Below are positions 1-10,416 of a stretch of 64,000 nt of DNA, piece by piece. Made by a program: the position numbers and the translations under genes. The stretch's first letter is position 1, and each line of letters begins with the position of its first letter. Under the pieces are notes generated by a model. That model saw only the letters and a list, made by a program, of their open reading frames with translations. It was not told the DNA's origin and ran no database searches. The stretch spans positions 62,001 to 126,000 of the forward strand of contig NZ_JAALFC010000002.1 of assembly GCF_011058155.1 (NCBI RefSeq). The letters run 5' to 3'. This DNA comes from Litoribacterium kuwaitense. GTDB taxonomy: Bacteria > Bacillota > Bacilli > Bacillales > DSM-28697.

Positions 1-256
1 GAAGGCTGCAGAACAATTGAAGCCGTATGTCACAGAGGATACGTGGCCGCCATTTCAATATACCGAGGAAGAAAGTAGAATAATCTCTACTGTTGGAAAT
101 GATATCGATAAGTATGTTGGCGAAATGAGAGATAAATTCATCATTGGAGAAGTTTCTTTTGACGTGTGGGATGAATATGTTGAAACAATAGAAAAAATGG
201 GCTTGAGTGAATATATTGAGGTTAGAAAAAGTGCACTTGAAAGGATTGAAGGGTAA
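1..256 (+). CDS. LplA-type extracellular solute-binding lipoprotein, C-terminal fragment cut by window edge
   Basis: The frame is open from base 2 to the TAA at 254-256, giving about 84 residues with the true start outside the window. The residues match the C-terminal tail of the LplA-like proteins at 6.9-13.7 kb: an AAE-LKP motif, then a D-I-D-KYV-EMRDKFI block and an E-MGL-EYIE-K-AL-ER ending. LplA-family proteins are membrane-anchored sugar-binding receptors of ABC importers. This shows that the window starts inside another lpl locus; whether permease genes precede it cannot be seen. Confidence 0.85.
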   Translation, partial: KAAEQLKPYVTEDTWPPFQYTEEESRIISTVGNDIDKYVGEMRDKFIIGEVSFDVWDEYVETIEKMGLSEYIEVRKSALERIEG

Positions 257-360
257 GAATGGTTAGAGTAAGCACGTGACAACAACTAAGCCACTAATAA
301 GCACTTAGCCGTGTCTGGTCTATTGGATGTTCAATACCGCGATACGTGTTAAAAATAAGT

Positions 361-410
361 GCCTGTGTGACCGCAATATATTGAATGCGGTCATACAGGG
401 CTTTTCTTTT
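361..410 (+). terminator. Rho-independent terminator after the lplA fragment
   Basis: A roughly 13-15 bp stem (CCTGTGTGACCGCA against TGCGGTCATACAGG, one G-T pair) closes a short AT-rich loop and is followed by CTTTTCTTTT. It lies about 105 bases after the lplA stop codon. Confidence 0.8.
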
Positions 411-487
411 TATGTTATTCTAAATGGGTTAACGCATTAATGCATTTAATTCGTTGTTTTACATTGAAGGAGAGGAGCGGATGGTGG

Positions 488-964
488 ATGAGTCCTACGT
501 TATCGCGTAAAAAATACTTCTTGACGGTTATGAATGAACTGCACTGCCATAAAGTGGAACATGGCAGTATCGAACAGGAGTTGCAGTTCCTTCTTTTAGC
601 CCTTGCTGGCGCTGTACGAGACAAGCAACCTCTCGAAGATGATCTTGTGCGACGAATAAACATAGTTTTTGCGCAGTATCAAGCGATACGCTTGAAGGTG
701 AGTATGCCAAATGAAAATGTATCTAAAGACTCACGGCCTACTCTCCTTCATGCAGAATTCGTTGATGGTGCAGAATCATTAAAACGTATGTACATGGAAG
801 CCATCATCAGTTTGCTTGAGGCGATGGAAGGCTCTAGTCTGCAATTGCAGATGTGTACGCAGTGTCAGCATTGGTTTATTCCATATCAGCGGGCGCAAGT
901 GACCAAGTTTTGTAGTGCAAAATGTCGCAATCGTTATCATTATTTACAGCGGAAGCTTGGTTAG
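488..964 (+). CDS. CGNR-type zinc-finger protein, putative transcriptional regulator
   Basis: The chosen start gives 158 residues. ATG 488 has AGGAG about ten bases upstream; an upstream in-frame ATG at 440 lacks a good site. The C-terminus carries CTQCQHWF, then about 15 residues, then FCSAKCRNRYHY. This C-x2-C ... C-x3-C-x-N-R pattern is the zinc finger of the CGNR family, whose members are believed to bind DNA. The N-terminal part (residues 1-110) is helical and lacks a recognisable motif, as is usual for the ABATE-type partner domain of this family. It is monocistronic, between a terminator and map. The target is unknown. Confidence 0.7.
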   Translation: MSPTLSRKKYFLTVMNELHCHKVEHGSIEQELQFLLLALAGAVRDKQPLEDDLVRRINIVFAQYQAIRLKVSMPNENVSKDSRPTLLHAEFVDGAESLKRMYMEAIISLLEAMEGSSLQLQMCTQCQHWFIPYQRAQVTKFCSAKCRNRYHYLQRKLG

Positions 965-1019
965 AGCAATATTTATAATCCAAAGTAATTTTAAGGTACA
1001 AAAAAGAGGAGACTGAACA

Positions 1020-1775
1020 ATGATCACGTTAAAATCAAAACGAGAAATCGACAAGATGCATGAGGCGGGCAAACTGTTGGCTGCCTGTCATCAAAGCATT
1101 GCAAAAATCATTGAACCTGGCATGACAACAGAGGAAATTGATCAGTTTGTTGAGCAATTTTTAATAAAGCATGGTGCCACTGCTGAGCAAAAAGGTTTTA
1201 AAGGTTATCAATACGCTACGTGTACGTCCGTGAACGATGAAATCTGCCATGGTTTTCCCCGCAAAAAAGCGTTAAAAAATGGAGATATCGTCACGGTTGA
1301 TTTTGTCGTTAATTTAGGCGGTGGTTTAGCTGATTCGGCGTGGACGTATGCAGTAGGTGAGGTACCGGCTGAAACGAAGGAACTATTAGAAGTAACGAAA
1401 GAATGCCTTGACCGCGGTGTCGAACAGGTGAAAATCGGCAATCGAACCGGTGATATCGGGCATGCCATTCAATCATATGCAGAATCGAAAGGCTTTTCCG
1501 TTGTACGTGATTTTACTGGGCACGGCATCGGGCCAACTTTGCATGAAGAACCACAAATTCTTCATTACGGATCACCTGGAAAGGGGCTTCGTTTGAAAGA
1601 AGGAATGGTCATTACGGTCGAACCGATGATTAACGCCGGAACGTGGCAGAGCAAAATGGATGGAAACGGATGGACCGCACGTACCGTCGATGGCAAGTTA
1701 TCCGCCCAATATGAGCATACGATTGCCGTCACGAAGGAAGGGCCATTGGTTTTAACAGCACAAAATGATCAATAA
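1020..1775 (+). CDS. map: Type I methionine aminopeptidase
   Basis: A 251-residue cytosolic metalloprotease that removes the initiator methionine from nascent proteins. All five metal ligands of the family are visible: D94 (TVDF), D105 (ADSAW), H168 (TGHGIG), E201 (VEPM) and E232 (YEHT), along with the substrate-binding H77 (CHGFP). The length matches short type Ia enzymes without an N-terminal extension. The start has GAGGAG eight bases upstream. It is not in the ribosomal-protein operon (secY-adk-map), so it is probably a second, YflG-like copy; that is inferred from context only. Confidence 0.93.
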   Translation: MITLKSKREIDKMHEAGKLLAACHQSIAKIIEPGMTTEEIDQFVEQFLIKHGATAEQKGFKGYQYATCTSVNDEICHGFPRKKALKNGDIVTVDFVVNLGGGLADSAWTYAVGEVPAETKELLEVTKECLDRGVEQVKIGNRTGDIGHAIQSYAESKGFSVVRDFTGHGIGPTLHEEPQILHYGSPGKGLRLKEGMVITVEPMINAGTWQSKMDGNGWTARTVDGKLSAQYEHTIAVTKEGPLVLTAQNDQ

Positions 1776-1817
1776 CCGTTCCCTTTTTCCAGAAAGGTTT
1801 CAAAAAGGAGAAATAAA

Positions 1818-2575
1818 GTGAAGCAAAATAAATATGATGATGGTGCTTTTTTACGGCCTATGAAAAAATGCCCCGATCAGTTCACGGTCTTGATGGTGCA
1901 GGAGAATGGCATATGTTCAAAACGCTCTTACCTCATTTTCGTCATCGGCGAGTCCTCGATTTAGGTTGTGGATTTGGATGGCATTGTCGGTATGCTAACG
2001 AACAACAAGCGAAGTCTGTCGTTGGGGTGGACCTATCCGAAAAAATGCTGGCGAAAGCACATGCTTTGACCGATGATCAATCGATTCGCTATGTACACTA
2101 GCCCATTGAAGAGATTGATTTCCCCGCCCAATCTTTTGATGTTGTCATGAGTTCGCTCGCTCTCCATTATGTAAAAGACTTTGAGCGTCTTTGCCAAAAG
2201 GTATATGATTGCTTAACACCTCGTGGTCAATTTGTCTTTTCTGTCGAGCATCCAATGTTTACTTGCCGTGAAGAGCAAGATTGGTATGTGGATGATCAGG
2301 GAAATCGACGCCATTGGCCTGTAGACCACTATCAAGATGAGGGCATCCGTGAAACGACGTTTTTGACAGAACAAGTTGTAAAGTATCATCGTACACTGAT
2401 GACGTATATCAACACAGTGATTTTGTCAGGATTTACCGTTTGCGCTGTGAAAGAATCTCTCCCTACTGAAGAAATGGTAAATAAGTACCCAGAGATGAAC
2501 GATGAATATCGACGCCCTATGTTTTTAATGATTTCTGCAGAAAACGAACGTTTTCTGATCGCTAATCACTACTAG
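1818..2575 (+). pseudogene. Class I SAM-dependent methyltransferase, broken by a frameshift and an in-frame TAG
   Basis: GTG 1818 follows a good AAAGGAG and opens MKQNKYDDGAF. The frame then shifts within the T6 run at 1847-1852; one more T would join it to TAYEKMPRSVHGLDGAGEW. The methyltransferase motif I follows (VLDLGCGFGWH). A TAG at 2099-2101 interrupts the same frame, which then continues as PIEEIDFPAQSFDVV (motif II region) and MSSLALHYVKD to the stop at 2575. The intact protein would have about 250 residues and is typical of small-molecule or YcgJ-like methyltransferases. With two separate lesions, one a base substitution, genuine decay is more likely here than in the other broken genes of the window. 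Confidence 0.8.
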
Positions 2576-2668
2576 AACAGTTCAAAATAGGAACTGGTCG
2601 GTTGTTTTAGTCAATCACTTTCGGTAAGCTTGAACCAAGACGTCACATAGAAGGTGAGTTAATCGTTC

Positions 2669-3241
2669 ATGGATAAGATAAAAAAGCCATTTGATGGGCA
2701 AGTCATTTTACCGGCGATTCGTTCGATGAAAGATTTTGATAAAATGCTTAAATTCCCCGTACGCTATGGCGTATTTCTCGATATGCATATCAGCATGCTG
2801 CCGAGCGTTTTTGATTATGCACGAAAACACGATCGATGCATGTTTTTACATATTGATCTTATTCAAGGGCTGGCCAGTGATGAGTTTGGCTCGGAGTACA
2901 TTTGTCAGAAAATCAAGCCTTACGGTGCAATGTCAACGAAAAGCACAGTGATCAAAAAGGTGCGCCAGCTTGGGGGCGTAGCGACGCAGAGAACATTTAT
3001 TATTGATTCCAACGCAATGGAGCGCAGTATTCAGCTGATAAAGAAAACAGACCCTAATTATGTCGAGGTGCTGCCAGGGGTTGTTCCTAAAGTGATTACG
3101 CGCATCGCGAAAGAAACTGGTAAGCCCGTCATTGCTGGCGGCTTAATTGAATCGATACACGAAGTAGAACAGGCCATTGACGCCGGGGCTTCATGTGTGA
3201 CGACGTCTGATGTGGCGCTTTGGAAGCATTTTCTCACGTAA
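2669..3241 (+). CDS. glpP: Glycerol-3-phosphate-responsive transcription antiterminator GlpP
   Basis: A 190-residue protein, the usual GlpP length. Typical features are PAIRSMKDFDKML near the N-terminus, the FLDMHISMLPSVF and FLHIDLIQGLASDE blocks, STKSTVIKKVRQLGG, and a C-terminal TIM-barrel-like phosphate-binding section (VIAGGLIE, DAGASCVTTSD). In Bacillus, GlpP bound to glycerol-3-phosphate lets RNA polymerase read through leader terminators in front of glpFK and glpD. Matching leader hairpins lie before glpK (3328-3385) and glpD (20375-20437) here. No glpF lies between glpP and glpK, unlike B. subtilis. Confidence 0.95.
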   Translation: MDKIKKPFDGQVILPAIRSMKDFDKMLKFPVRYGVFLDMHISMLPSVFDYARKHDRCMFLHIDLIQGLASDEFGSEYICQKIKPYGAMSTKSTVIKKVRQLGGVATQRTFIIDSNAMERSIQLIKKTDPNYVEVLPGVVPKVITRIAKETGKPVIAGGLIESIHEVEQAIDAGASCVTTSDVALWKHFLT

Positions 3242-3309
3242 CCAACGAAGGCCGCACCGTTGAAGTTGACAGCGATTTCAATGAACGGTATATTTGTGAA
3301 TAAGTTCAT

Positions 3310-4929
<1,620 letters not shown>

Positions 4930-5034
4930 CAGAGGGGGCTTTTTCCTCTCTGAATTGCTGATGAGTAACGCTCATTCGTTGTCTCTTCCTGCACAGAGGG
5001 TGGCATCTTAGTGACATAATGGAGGGAATATCAA

Positions 5035-6366
5035 TTGACGATTGCTTTGGCAACATTGGTCGTCCTTATTTTAGTCAATGGTTTTTTTGCGGCTTCCGAA
5101 ATCGCACTCGTTTCTTTGAATGACAATAAAGTCAAGCGAATGGCCCATAGTGGGGATCGTAAAGCGCAAAAACTCTATGATCTCATTTCTAAGCCTAGTC
5201 GTTTCCTGTCGACCATTCAAATAGGCATTACACTGGCTGGCTTTTTAGCAAGTGCGTTTGCAGCGGATTTCTTTGCTGGACCAATGGCGCAAGCGTTATA
5301 TCATCTCGGTGTGCCTTTATCGCAATCATTTCTTGAAACGTTTTCCCTTATTGTGATTACAATCATCCTCTCGTATTTTACATTAGTATTTGGTGAGCTG
5401 GTGCCTAAGCAGCTGGCTTTACATAAAGCAGAAGCGATTTCAAATGTGGCTGTCATGCCATTAACATTTCTCTTTAAGTTGTGTCTGCCTATCGTGAAGT
5501 TTCTTTCCTTTTCAACGAACACGGTGTTGAAATTGCTAGGGGTCGACCCCAATGCTCAGCCAGAAGAAGCCACAGAAGAGGAAATCCGCTTGCTTGTTGA
5601 TGATGGCGGTGACAAAGGAACGATTCAAAAAGCTGAGAAACTCATGATTCATAATATCTTTGAGTTTAATGATAAGGACGTATCTGATGTCATAACACAC
5701 CGGACCGACATGTCCGCGTTGCCTGTAGATGCAACGCTTCAGGAAACCATCCGTTTAGTAAATTCTAAAAGATTCACACGTTTTCCTGTCTATGAAGAAG
5801 ACTTGGACAATATTGTTGGAATTCTGCATGCAAAGGATTTAATTCATTTCTTGGAACACCCTAACGGCGAAGCATTTCAGCTTAGAGATCTTATCAGAAA
5901 GCCGAATTTTGTTCTAGAAACACAAAGATTAGATTTGTTATTTAGAGAAATGCAGAAAAAGAATATTCATATTGCGATCGTTATTGACGAATATGGCGGA
6001 ACTGAAGGTCTGGTAACGATTGAAGATGTCATTGAAGAAATTGTCGGGGATATCTTTAGTGAACATGCCGAACAACATGGGATGGAGGAGCATATTGAAC
6101 AAGTCACACAAAACCAGTTCACTATTCCTGGCACGAGCAATCTATTCGATGTAGAAGAAGCGCTCGGCATACACATGCCTGTCGAGCACTTTGATACGTT
6201 AAGCGGTTTTTTAATAGATCAGCTCGGCTATTTCCCAGGGAATGATGAGCAGCCTGTTGTAGAGTATAGAGGTGTTCATTTCGAAGTCAAAAACATTGCC
6301 GAAAAGAGGATTGAGCACGTGATAGCGACAATAAATAGTGAGCGTGAAGCGGTTGATGAACAATAA
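5035..6366 (+). CDS. CNNM/CorC-type membrane protein with CBS domains (hemolysin C family)
   Basis: 443 residues from TTG 5035 (GGAGGG upstream). Order of domains: a CNNM transmembrane domain (residues 1-180, with FFAASEIALVSL and IQIGITLAGFLASAFAADFF), two CBS repeats (about 205-320, including FPVYEEDLDNIVGILHAKDL and EYGGTEGLVTIEDVIEEIVGDI) and a C-terminal CorC_HlyC domain. Relatives such as B. subtilis MpfA (YhdP) are linked to magnesium export, and B. subtilis yhdP lies in the wider glp-spoVR neighbourhood. The exact ion is not shown by the sequence. Confidence 0.88.
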   Translation: MTIALATLVVLILVNGFFAASEIALVSLNDNKVKRMAHSGDRKAQKLYDLISKPSRFLSTIQIGITLAGFLASAFAADFFAGPMAQALYHLGVPLSQSFLETFSLIVITIILSYFTLVFGELVPKQLALHKAEAISNVAVMPLTFLFKLCLPIVKFLSFSTNTVLKLLGVDPNAQPEEATEEEIRLLVDDGGDKGTIQKAEKLMIHNIFEFNDKDVSDVITHRTDMSALPVDATLQETIRLVNSKRFTRFPVYEEDLDNIVGILHAKDLIHFLEHPNGEAFQLRDLIRKPNFVLETQRLDLLFREMQKKNIHIAIVIDEYGGTEGLVTIEDVIEEIVGDIFSEHAEQHGMEEHIEQVTQNQFTIPGTSNLFDVEEALGIHMPVEHFDTLSGFLIDQLGYFPGNDEQPVVEYRGVHFEVKNIAEKRIEHVIATINSEREAVDEQ

Positions 6367-6394
6367 TTCTTTATGATAATCATTTTTAACATAG

Positions 6395-6428
6395 CGGTTA
6401 CAAGGCATTTGACCTTGTGACCGTTTTT
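6395..6428 (+). terminator. Rho-independent terminator after the CNNM/CorC gene
   Basis: An 11 bp stem (CGGTTACAAGG with CCTTGTGACCG, one G-T pair) is followed by TTTTT, 29 bases after the stop codon. Confidence 0.85.
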
Positions 6429-6887
6429 CTGGTGTGCTGCTCTAATGAAAGACATGTAGAGATATACCTTCAAAGCCGAAAAAGTATAAAAATTTTGGCA
6501 GTATAAAGGAGGTGATCTCCTTCCAAATACCGAATGATTTGTACATAATTGACAAGTTAGAAAGCTCAATGTATAATTCAACAAAATCAAATTAATTTAT
6601 TATGTTATTCGTATGCATATTTTACACCTTATGAGAATTCATTTGAATAATAAAAAGCTACCTAACTTTGAAGACGCTTTCAAAAAATGGTGCATCTTAC
6701 ACACAACTTGCGAATAAATCTATGTTGAAGGGTGAGTGCTAAAACTATCCTGTTAAACACCGATTGAATTCAGAATATACCAACAAAACAGACGGTTTTA
6801 TCAGCTCAGTTTGTAATTCAAAAGGAGTTTCTGTCACGGTTGGATTATGAAAACAAGATGGTTTTTGATAGCCAGAGGGGGATTGTA
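6429..6887 (+). promoter_or_regulatory. Leader region of lpl cluster 1 with a candidate cre site
   Basis: This 459-base gap holds no convincing gene. At 6669-6682, TGAAGACGCTTTCA matches the CcpA cre consensus at all but one position and is nearly palindromic, so carbon catabolite repression of the lpl operon is plausible. At 6506-6522 a perfect Shine-Dalgarno sequence forms an AAGGAG/CTCCTT hairpin that leads only to a four-codon frame. No clear sigma-A promoter was found. Confidence 0.45.
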
Positions 6888-8504
6888 TTGAAAAACTTTT
6901 TAATATTTAGTGTGTTCTTTTGGTTCGCAATTGCATTATCAGCCTGTGGGAATTCGGCGACTACAGAGTTCACAGGACCAACCGAAAAAGAGTTAGAAAA
7001 TTTGAATGAATCTAACTTTCCGATTGTTAAGGAACAGATAACCCTTGATTTTTTTGCCGGACAAGCACCTGCGACAAATCCAGATTGGAATGACGTTTTA
7101 ATTTTCAATGAATATGAGGAAATGACTAATATTGATATCAATTGGAAGATGGTACCCCACGAAACACTGTCCGAACAAAGGAATCTCGCTTTTGGTAGTG
7201 GAAACTTGCCCGATGCTTTTCATAGTACAGGCATTGGCACAGCTGACTTAATGAAATACGGTGAGCAGGGGATGTTAATTCCCCTGAATGATCTCATCGA
7301 TGAATACGCTCCTAATTTTAAAAAAATTATGAAAGATAATCCTGATATAGAAAAATCCGTAACGATGCCGGATGGGAATATCTACTCTCTTCCGTTAATT
7401 GGTGAACCGGACTTTTTATCGTACCGAATGGGACCAAAGCCTTTTATTAATAAAGTATGGCTTGACGAATTGAGCATGGACATGCCGGAGACAACCGAAG
7501 AGTATTATCAATATTTAAAAGCCGTTAAAGAACAATCGCCTAGCAATGGCGCTGTCGAAGAAGTACCATTCGGTGGTCCGTTTGTTGGGACCCTATACCA
7601 ATATCTCTTAGGATCATTTGGACTACAAAACAAAGGCTCTGCCGGAGGGTTAATCGATGTCGATCCAGATTCTGGCGACTATCGCTTCTATCCGATTTCA
7701 GAGCAATACAAAGAACTGTTAGTCTACATGAATAAGCTATTTAGTGAAGGGCTGATTGAGAAAAATATTTTCACGATTGATCACCATCAATATGTAGCCA
7801 ATTATACAGAAGGTAAATATGGCAGTGTAGTATGGTACAGCCCGACAAAAGTTACCGGGGAAGAAGTTGGTAGTCAATACGTAGGGATGCCAGCGTTAGA
7901 AGGACCATTTGGAGATAAACAATGGACGACACTATCTGATCCAGTGTTAATTCCAGGGGCTTTTGCGATCACAAGTGAAAATAAGCACCCTGCGGCAACG
8001 ATGAGATGGATCGACTATTTTTACGGGGAAGAAGGGCTTGAGTTTTTCTTCATGGGTATTGAAGGAGAAACGTACGAAGAAGATGAAGAAGGCAACCTCG
8101 TGTACAAAGATCATATTTTAAACAGTGAAGACGATCTATCTCTTACCGAGGAACTTAAAAAGTATTTTTCGTTCCCGGGCGGTGGTTTCCCATCTATGAC
8201 GACGCAAAGGTTCTTCCAAGGTGCTGAAAGTTCGCCTGAATCCATAGCGGCTGCAGAAACACTTGAACCTTATTTAATTGATGACCGCTGGATTAGAATG
8301 CCACATACAAAAGAAGAAAGTGATCAGCTGCGCGGCTTTGGAACAGATATCGAAAAGTACGTTTCTGAAATGCGAGAGAAATTTATTTCAGGAGCCGAGC
8401 CAATGTCAAATTGGGATACCTATGTGAACGAGATTGAAAACATGGGATTGGAAGACTATATGGAGGTGAAAACGACGGCGATTGAAAGACAGTTTGCGGA
8501 ATGA
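6888..8504 (+). CDS. LplA-type solute-binding lipoprotein (paralog 1 of 4)
   Basis: The start at TTG 6888 (AGAGGGGG upstream) gives a type II signal peptide with lipobox LSAC at the cysteine of SACGNS; 538 residues. It is a membrane-anchored receptor on the outer face that delivers sugars, probably oligosaccharides, to an LplB/LplC permease. Family blocks include DFFAGQAPATNPDWNDVLIF, RNLAFGSGNLPDAFHS, TMPDGNIYSLPLIGEP, FGGGFPSM-like glycine motifs and a C-terminal DIEKYVSEMREKFISG. It is very similar to the next gene, pointing to recent duplication. The substrate cannot be read from sequence. Confidence 0.9.
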   Translation: MKNFLIFSVFFWFAIALSACGNSATTEFTGPTEKELENLNESNFPIVKEQITLDFFAGQAPATNPDWNDVLIFNEYEEMTNIDINWKMVPHETLSEQRNLAFGSGNLPDAFHSTGIGTADLMKYGEQGMLIPLNDLIDEYAPNFKKIMKDNPDIEKSVTMPDGNIYSLPLIGEPDFLSYRMGPKPFINKVWLDELSMDMPETTEEYYQYLKAVKEQSPSNGAVEEVPFGGPFVGTLYQYLLGSFGLQNKGSAGGLIDVDPDSGDYRFYPISEQYKELLVYMNKLFSEGLIEKNIFTIDHHQYVANYTEGKYGSVVWYSPTKVTGEEVGSQYVGMPALEGPFGDKQWTTLSDPVLIPGAFAITSENKHPAATMRWIDYFYGEEGLEFFFMGIEGETYEEDEEGNLVYKDHILNSEDDLSLTEELKKYFSFPGGGFPSMTTQRFFQGAESSPESIAAAETLEPYLIDDRWIRMPHTKEESDQLRGFGTDIEKYVSEMREKFISGAEPMSNWDTYVNEIENMGLEDYMEVKTTAIERQFAE

Positions 8505-8641
8505 TCTTTTCAAATGAATTTTAACCAGTCAAAAAATACACGAGTGATGTTCGTCCTATCTTATAAAATCCTAAGTTTGGTTTGTTCAGTGAAACGTTTG
8601 GACAATTAGTGAGTATGAAATTTCTGGCTAGGGGGATCAAT

Positions 8642-10261
8642 TTGAATAACAAAAAAAATTTCGTTGTATTCTCATTATTTTTAATTATCTTTACAACGGC
8701 ATGTGGAAATTCGGCAAATACGGAATTTACAGGGCCAAGTGAAGAAGAATTAGCTAACTTGAATGAATCGGGCTTCCCAATCGTTAAAGAGCAAATTTCA
8801 CTTGACTTTTTTGCCGGACAAGCACCAGCGACAAACCCAGACTGGAATGACGTATTAATTTTCAATGAATATGAGGAAATGACCAATATTGATATCAATT
8901 GGAAGATGGTACCTCGTGAAACACTATCTGAACAAAGGAATCTCGCTTTCGGTAGTGGCAACTTGCCTGATGCCTTCCATAGTGCAGGCATTGGCACAGC
9001 TGACTTAATGAAATACGGTGAGCAGGGGATGTTAATTCCCCTAAATGATCTAATTGATCAATACGCGCCGAATTTTAAAGCAATTTTGGAAGAGAACCCT
9101 GACATTGAAAAATCTGTCACGATGCCGGATGGAAACATTTACTCTTTTCCTCTGATTGGTGAACCCGACTTTTTATCGTATCGAATGGGTCCGAAGCCGT
9201 TTATCAATAAAGAATGGCTCGATGAATTAGGTATGGATATGCCAGAAACGACAGAAGAATATTATCAATATTTGAAAGCCGTTAAGGAAGGTGGACCAAG
9301 CAATGGGGCGGTTGAAGAAGTGCCATTTGGAGGGCCGTCCATTGGGACTTTATATCAATACCTCTTAGGGTCATTCGGGCTACAAAACAAAGGCTCTTCC
9401 GGTGGATTGATTGATATTGATCCAGATTCAGGTGACTATCGTTTCTACCCGATTTCAGAACAATATAAAGAACTATTGGCTTACATGAACAAGCTGTTTA
9501 GTGAAGGGCTCATTGAGAAAAACATTTTTACGATTGATCATCATCAGTATATCGCCAATTATGCTGCAGGTAGATATGGAAGCATTGTGTGGTATAGTCC
9601 TACGCAAATCATGGGCGAAGAAATTGGCAGTCAATACGTAGGAATGCCAGCACTTGAAGGACCTTATGGAGACAAAACATGGACGACATTATATGATCCA
9701 GTATTGATTACAGGTGCTTTTGCGATTACAAGTGAAAATGAGCATCCAGCATCAACGATGAGATGGATTGATTATTTCTACAGCGATGAAGGACTTGAAT
9801 TTTTCTTCATGGGTATCAAAGGAAAAACATACGAAGAAGATGAGGAAGGCAACCTTGTCTATATGGATCACATATTGAATAGTAAAGAGGGACTTTCTTT
9901 TGAAGAAGAACTTAAAAAGTATCTCACTTTTCCTGGTGGAGGGTTCCCATCTATGACGACGCAAAGGTTTTTCCAAGCTGCTGAAAGTTCTCCGGAATCC
10001 ATAGCGGCTGCAGAAACACTTGAACCTTATTTAATTGAAGAGCCATGGGTTGGTATGCCACATACAAAAGAAGAAAGTGATCAGCTGCGCGGCTTTGGAA
10101 CAGATATAGAAAAGTACGTTTCTGAAATGCGAGAGAAATTTATTTCAGGTGCCGAGCCAATGTCAAATTGGGATACCTATGTGAACGAAATTCAAAACAT
10201 GGGCTTGGAAGACTATATGGAAATTAAAACGACGGCGATTGAAAGACAGTTTGCGGAATAA
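8642..10261 (+). CDS. LplA-type solute-binding lipoprotein (paralog 2 of 4)
   Basis: 539 residues from TTG 8642 (AGGGGGATCAA upstream). The signal peptide ends in lipobox TTAC followed by GNSANTEFTGP. Long blocks are identical to paralog 1 (for example LNESGFPIVKEQISLDFF against LNESNFPIVKEQITLDFF, and the last 20 residues differ at two positions), so the two are recent duplicates. Differences cluster in places such as FGGPSIGTL versus FGGPFVGTL and YDPVLITGAF versus SDPVLIPGAF, which may affect ligand choice. The 137-base gap before it shows no terminator, so it probably sits in one transcript with paralog 1. Confidence 0.9.
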   Translation: MNNKKNFVVFSLFLIIFTTACGNSANTEFTGPSEEELANLNESGFPIVKEQISLDFFAGQAPATNPDWNDVLIFNEYEEMTNIDINWKMVPRETLSEQRNLAFGSGNLPDAFHSAGIGTADLMKYGEQGMLIPLNDLIDQYAPNFKAILEENPDIEKSVTMPDGNIYSFPLIGEPDFLSYRMGPKPFINKEWLDELGMDMPETTEEYYQYLKAVKEGGPSNGAVEEVPFGGPSIGTLYQYLLGSFGLQNKGSSGGLIDIDPDSGDYRFYPISEQYKELLAYMNKLFSEGLIEKNIFTIDHHQYIANYAAGRYGSIVWYSPTQIMGEEIGSQYVGMPALEGPYGDKTWTTLYDPVLITGAFAITSENEHPASTMRWIDYFYSDEGLEFFFMGIKGKTYEEDEEGNLVYMDHILNSKEGLSFEEELKKYLTFPGGGFPSMTTQRFFQAAESSPESIAAAETLEPYLIEEPWVGMPHTKEESDQLRGFGTDIEKYVSEMREKFISGAEPMSNWDTYVNEIQNMGLEDYMEIKTTAIERQFAE

Positions 10262-10284
10262 GTTCACAACAAGGAGAAGTGACA

Positions 10285-10416
10285 ATGAATGTTAGATTTG
10301 CAGCCAGGTGCATAAGAGAAAATAGTAGGTTTAATAAAGGAATGAGTATCATGGCTGCAAATTTATTCATGATCTTCTTAAATTTTCTAGCTTCAACAAG
10401 GGGGATAATGGGTTGA
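10285..10416 (+). CDS. Small 43-residue frame, possible leader peptide coupled to lplA paralog 3
   Basis: ATG 10285 follows AAGGAG at good spacing. The frame encodes MNVRFAARCIRENSRF..., then a hydrophobic stretch (ANLFMIFLNFLAS), and stops at TGA 10414-10416, overlapping TTG 10413 of the next gene. The region also carries a perfect 11 bp inverted repeat (ATTTGCAGCCA, and TGGCTGCAAAT about 50 bases on). It may be a coupling or regulatory peptide, or only a chance frame; no family is recognised. Confidence 0.35.
   Translation: MNVRFAARCIRENSRFNKGMSIMAANLFMIFLNFLASTRGIMG

Noticed and set aside
6506-6522. Perfect Shine-Dalgarno hairpin (AAGGAG/CTCCTT) resembling the start of a toxin-like small gene
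   Set aside because: It leads only to a four-codon frame, so no gene can be supported.
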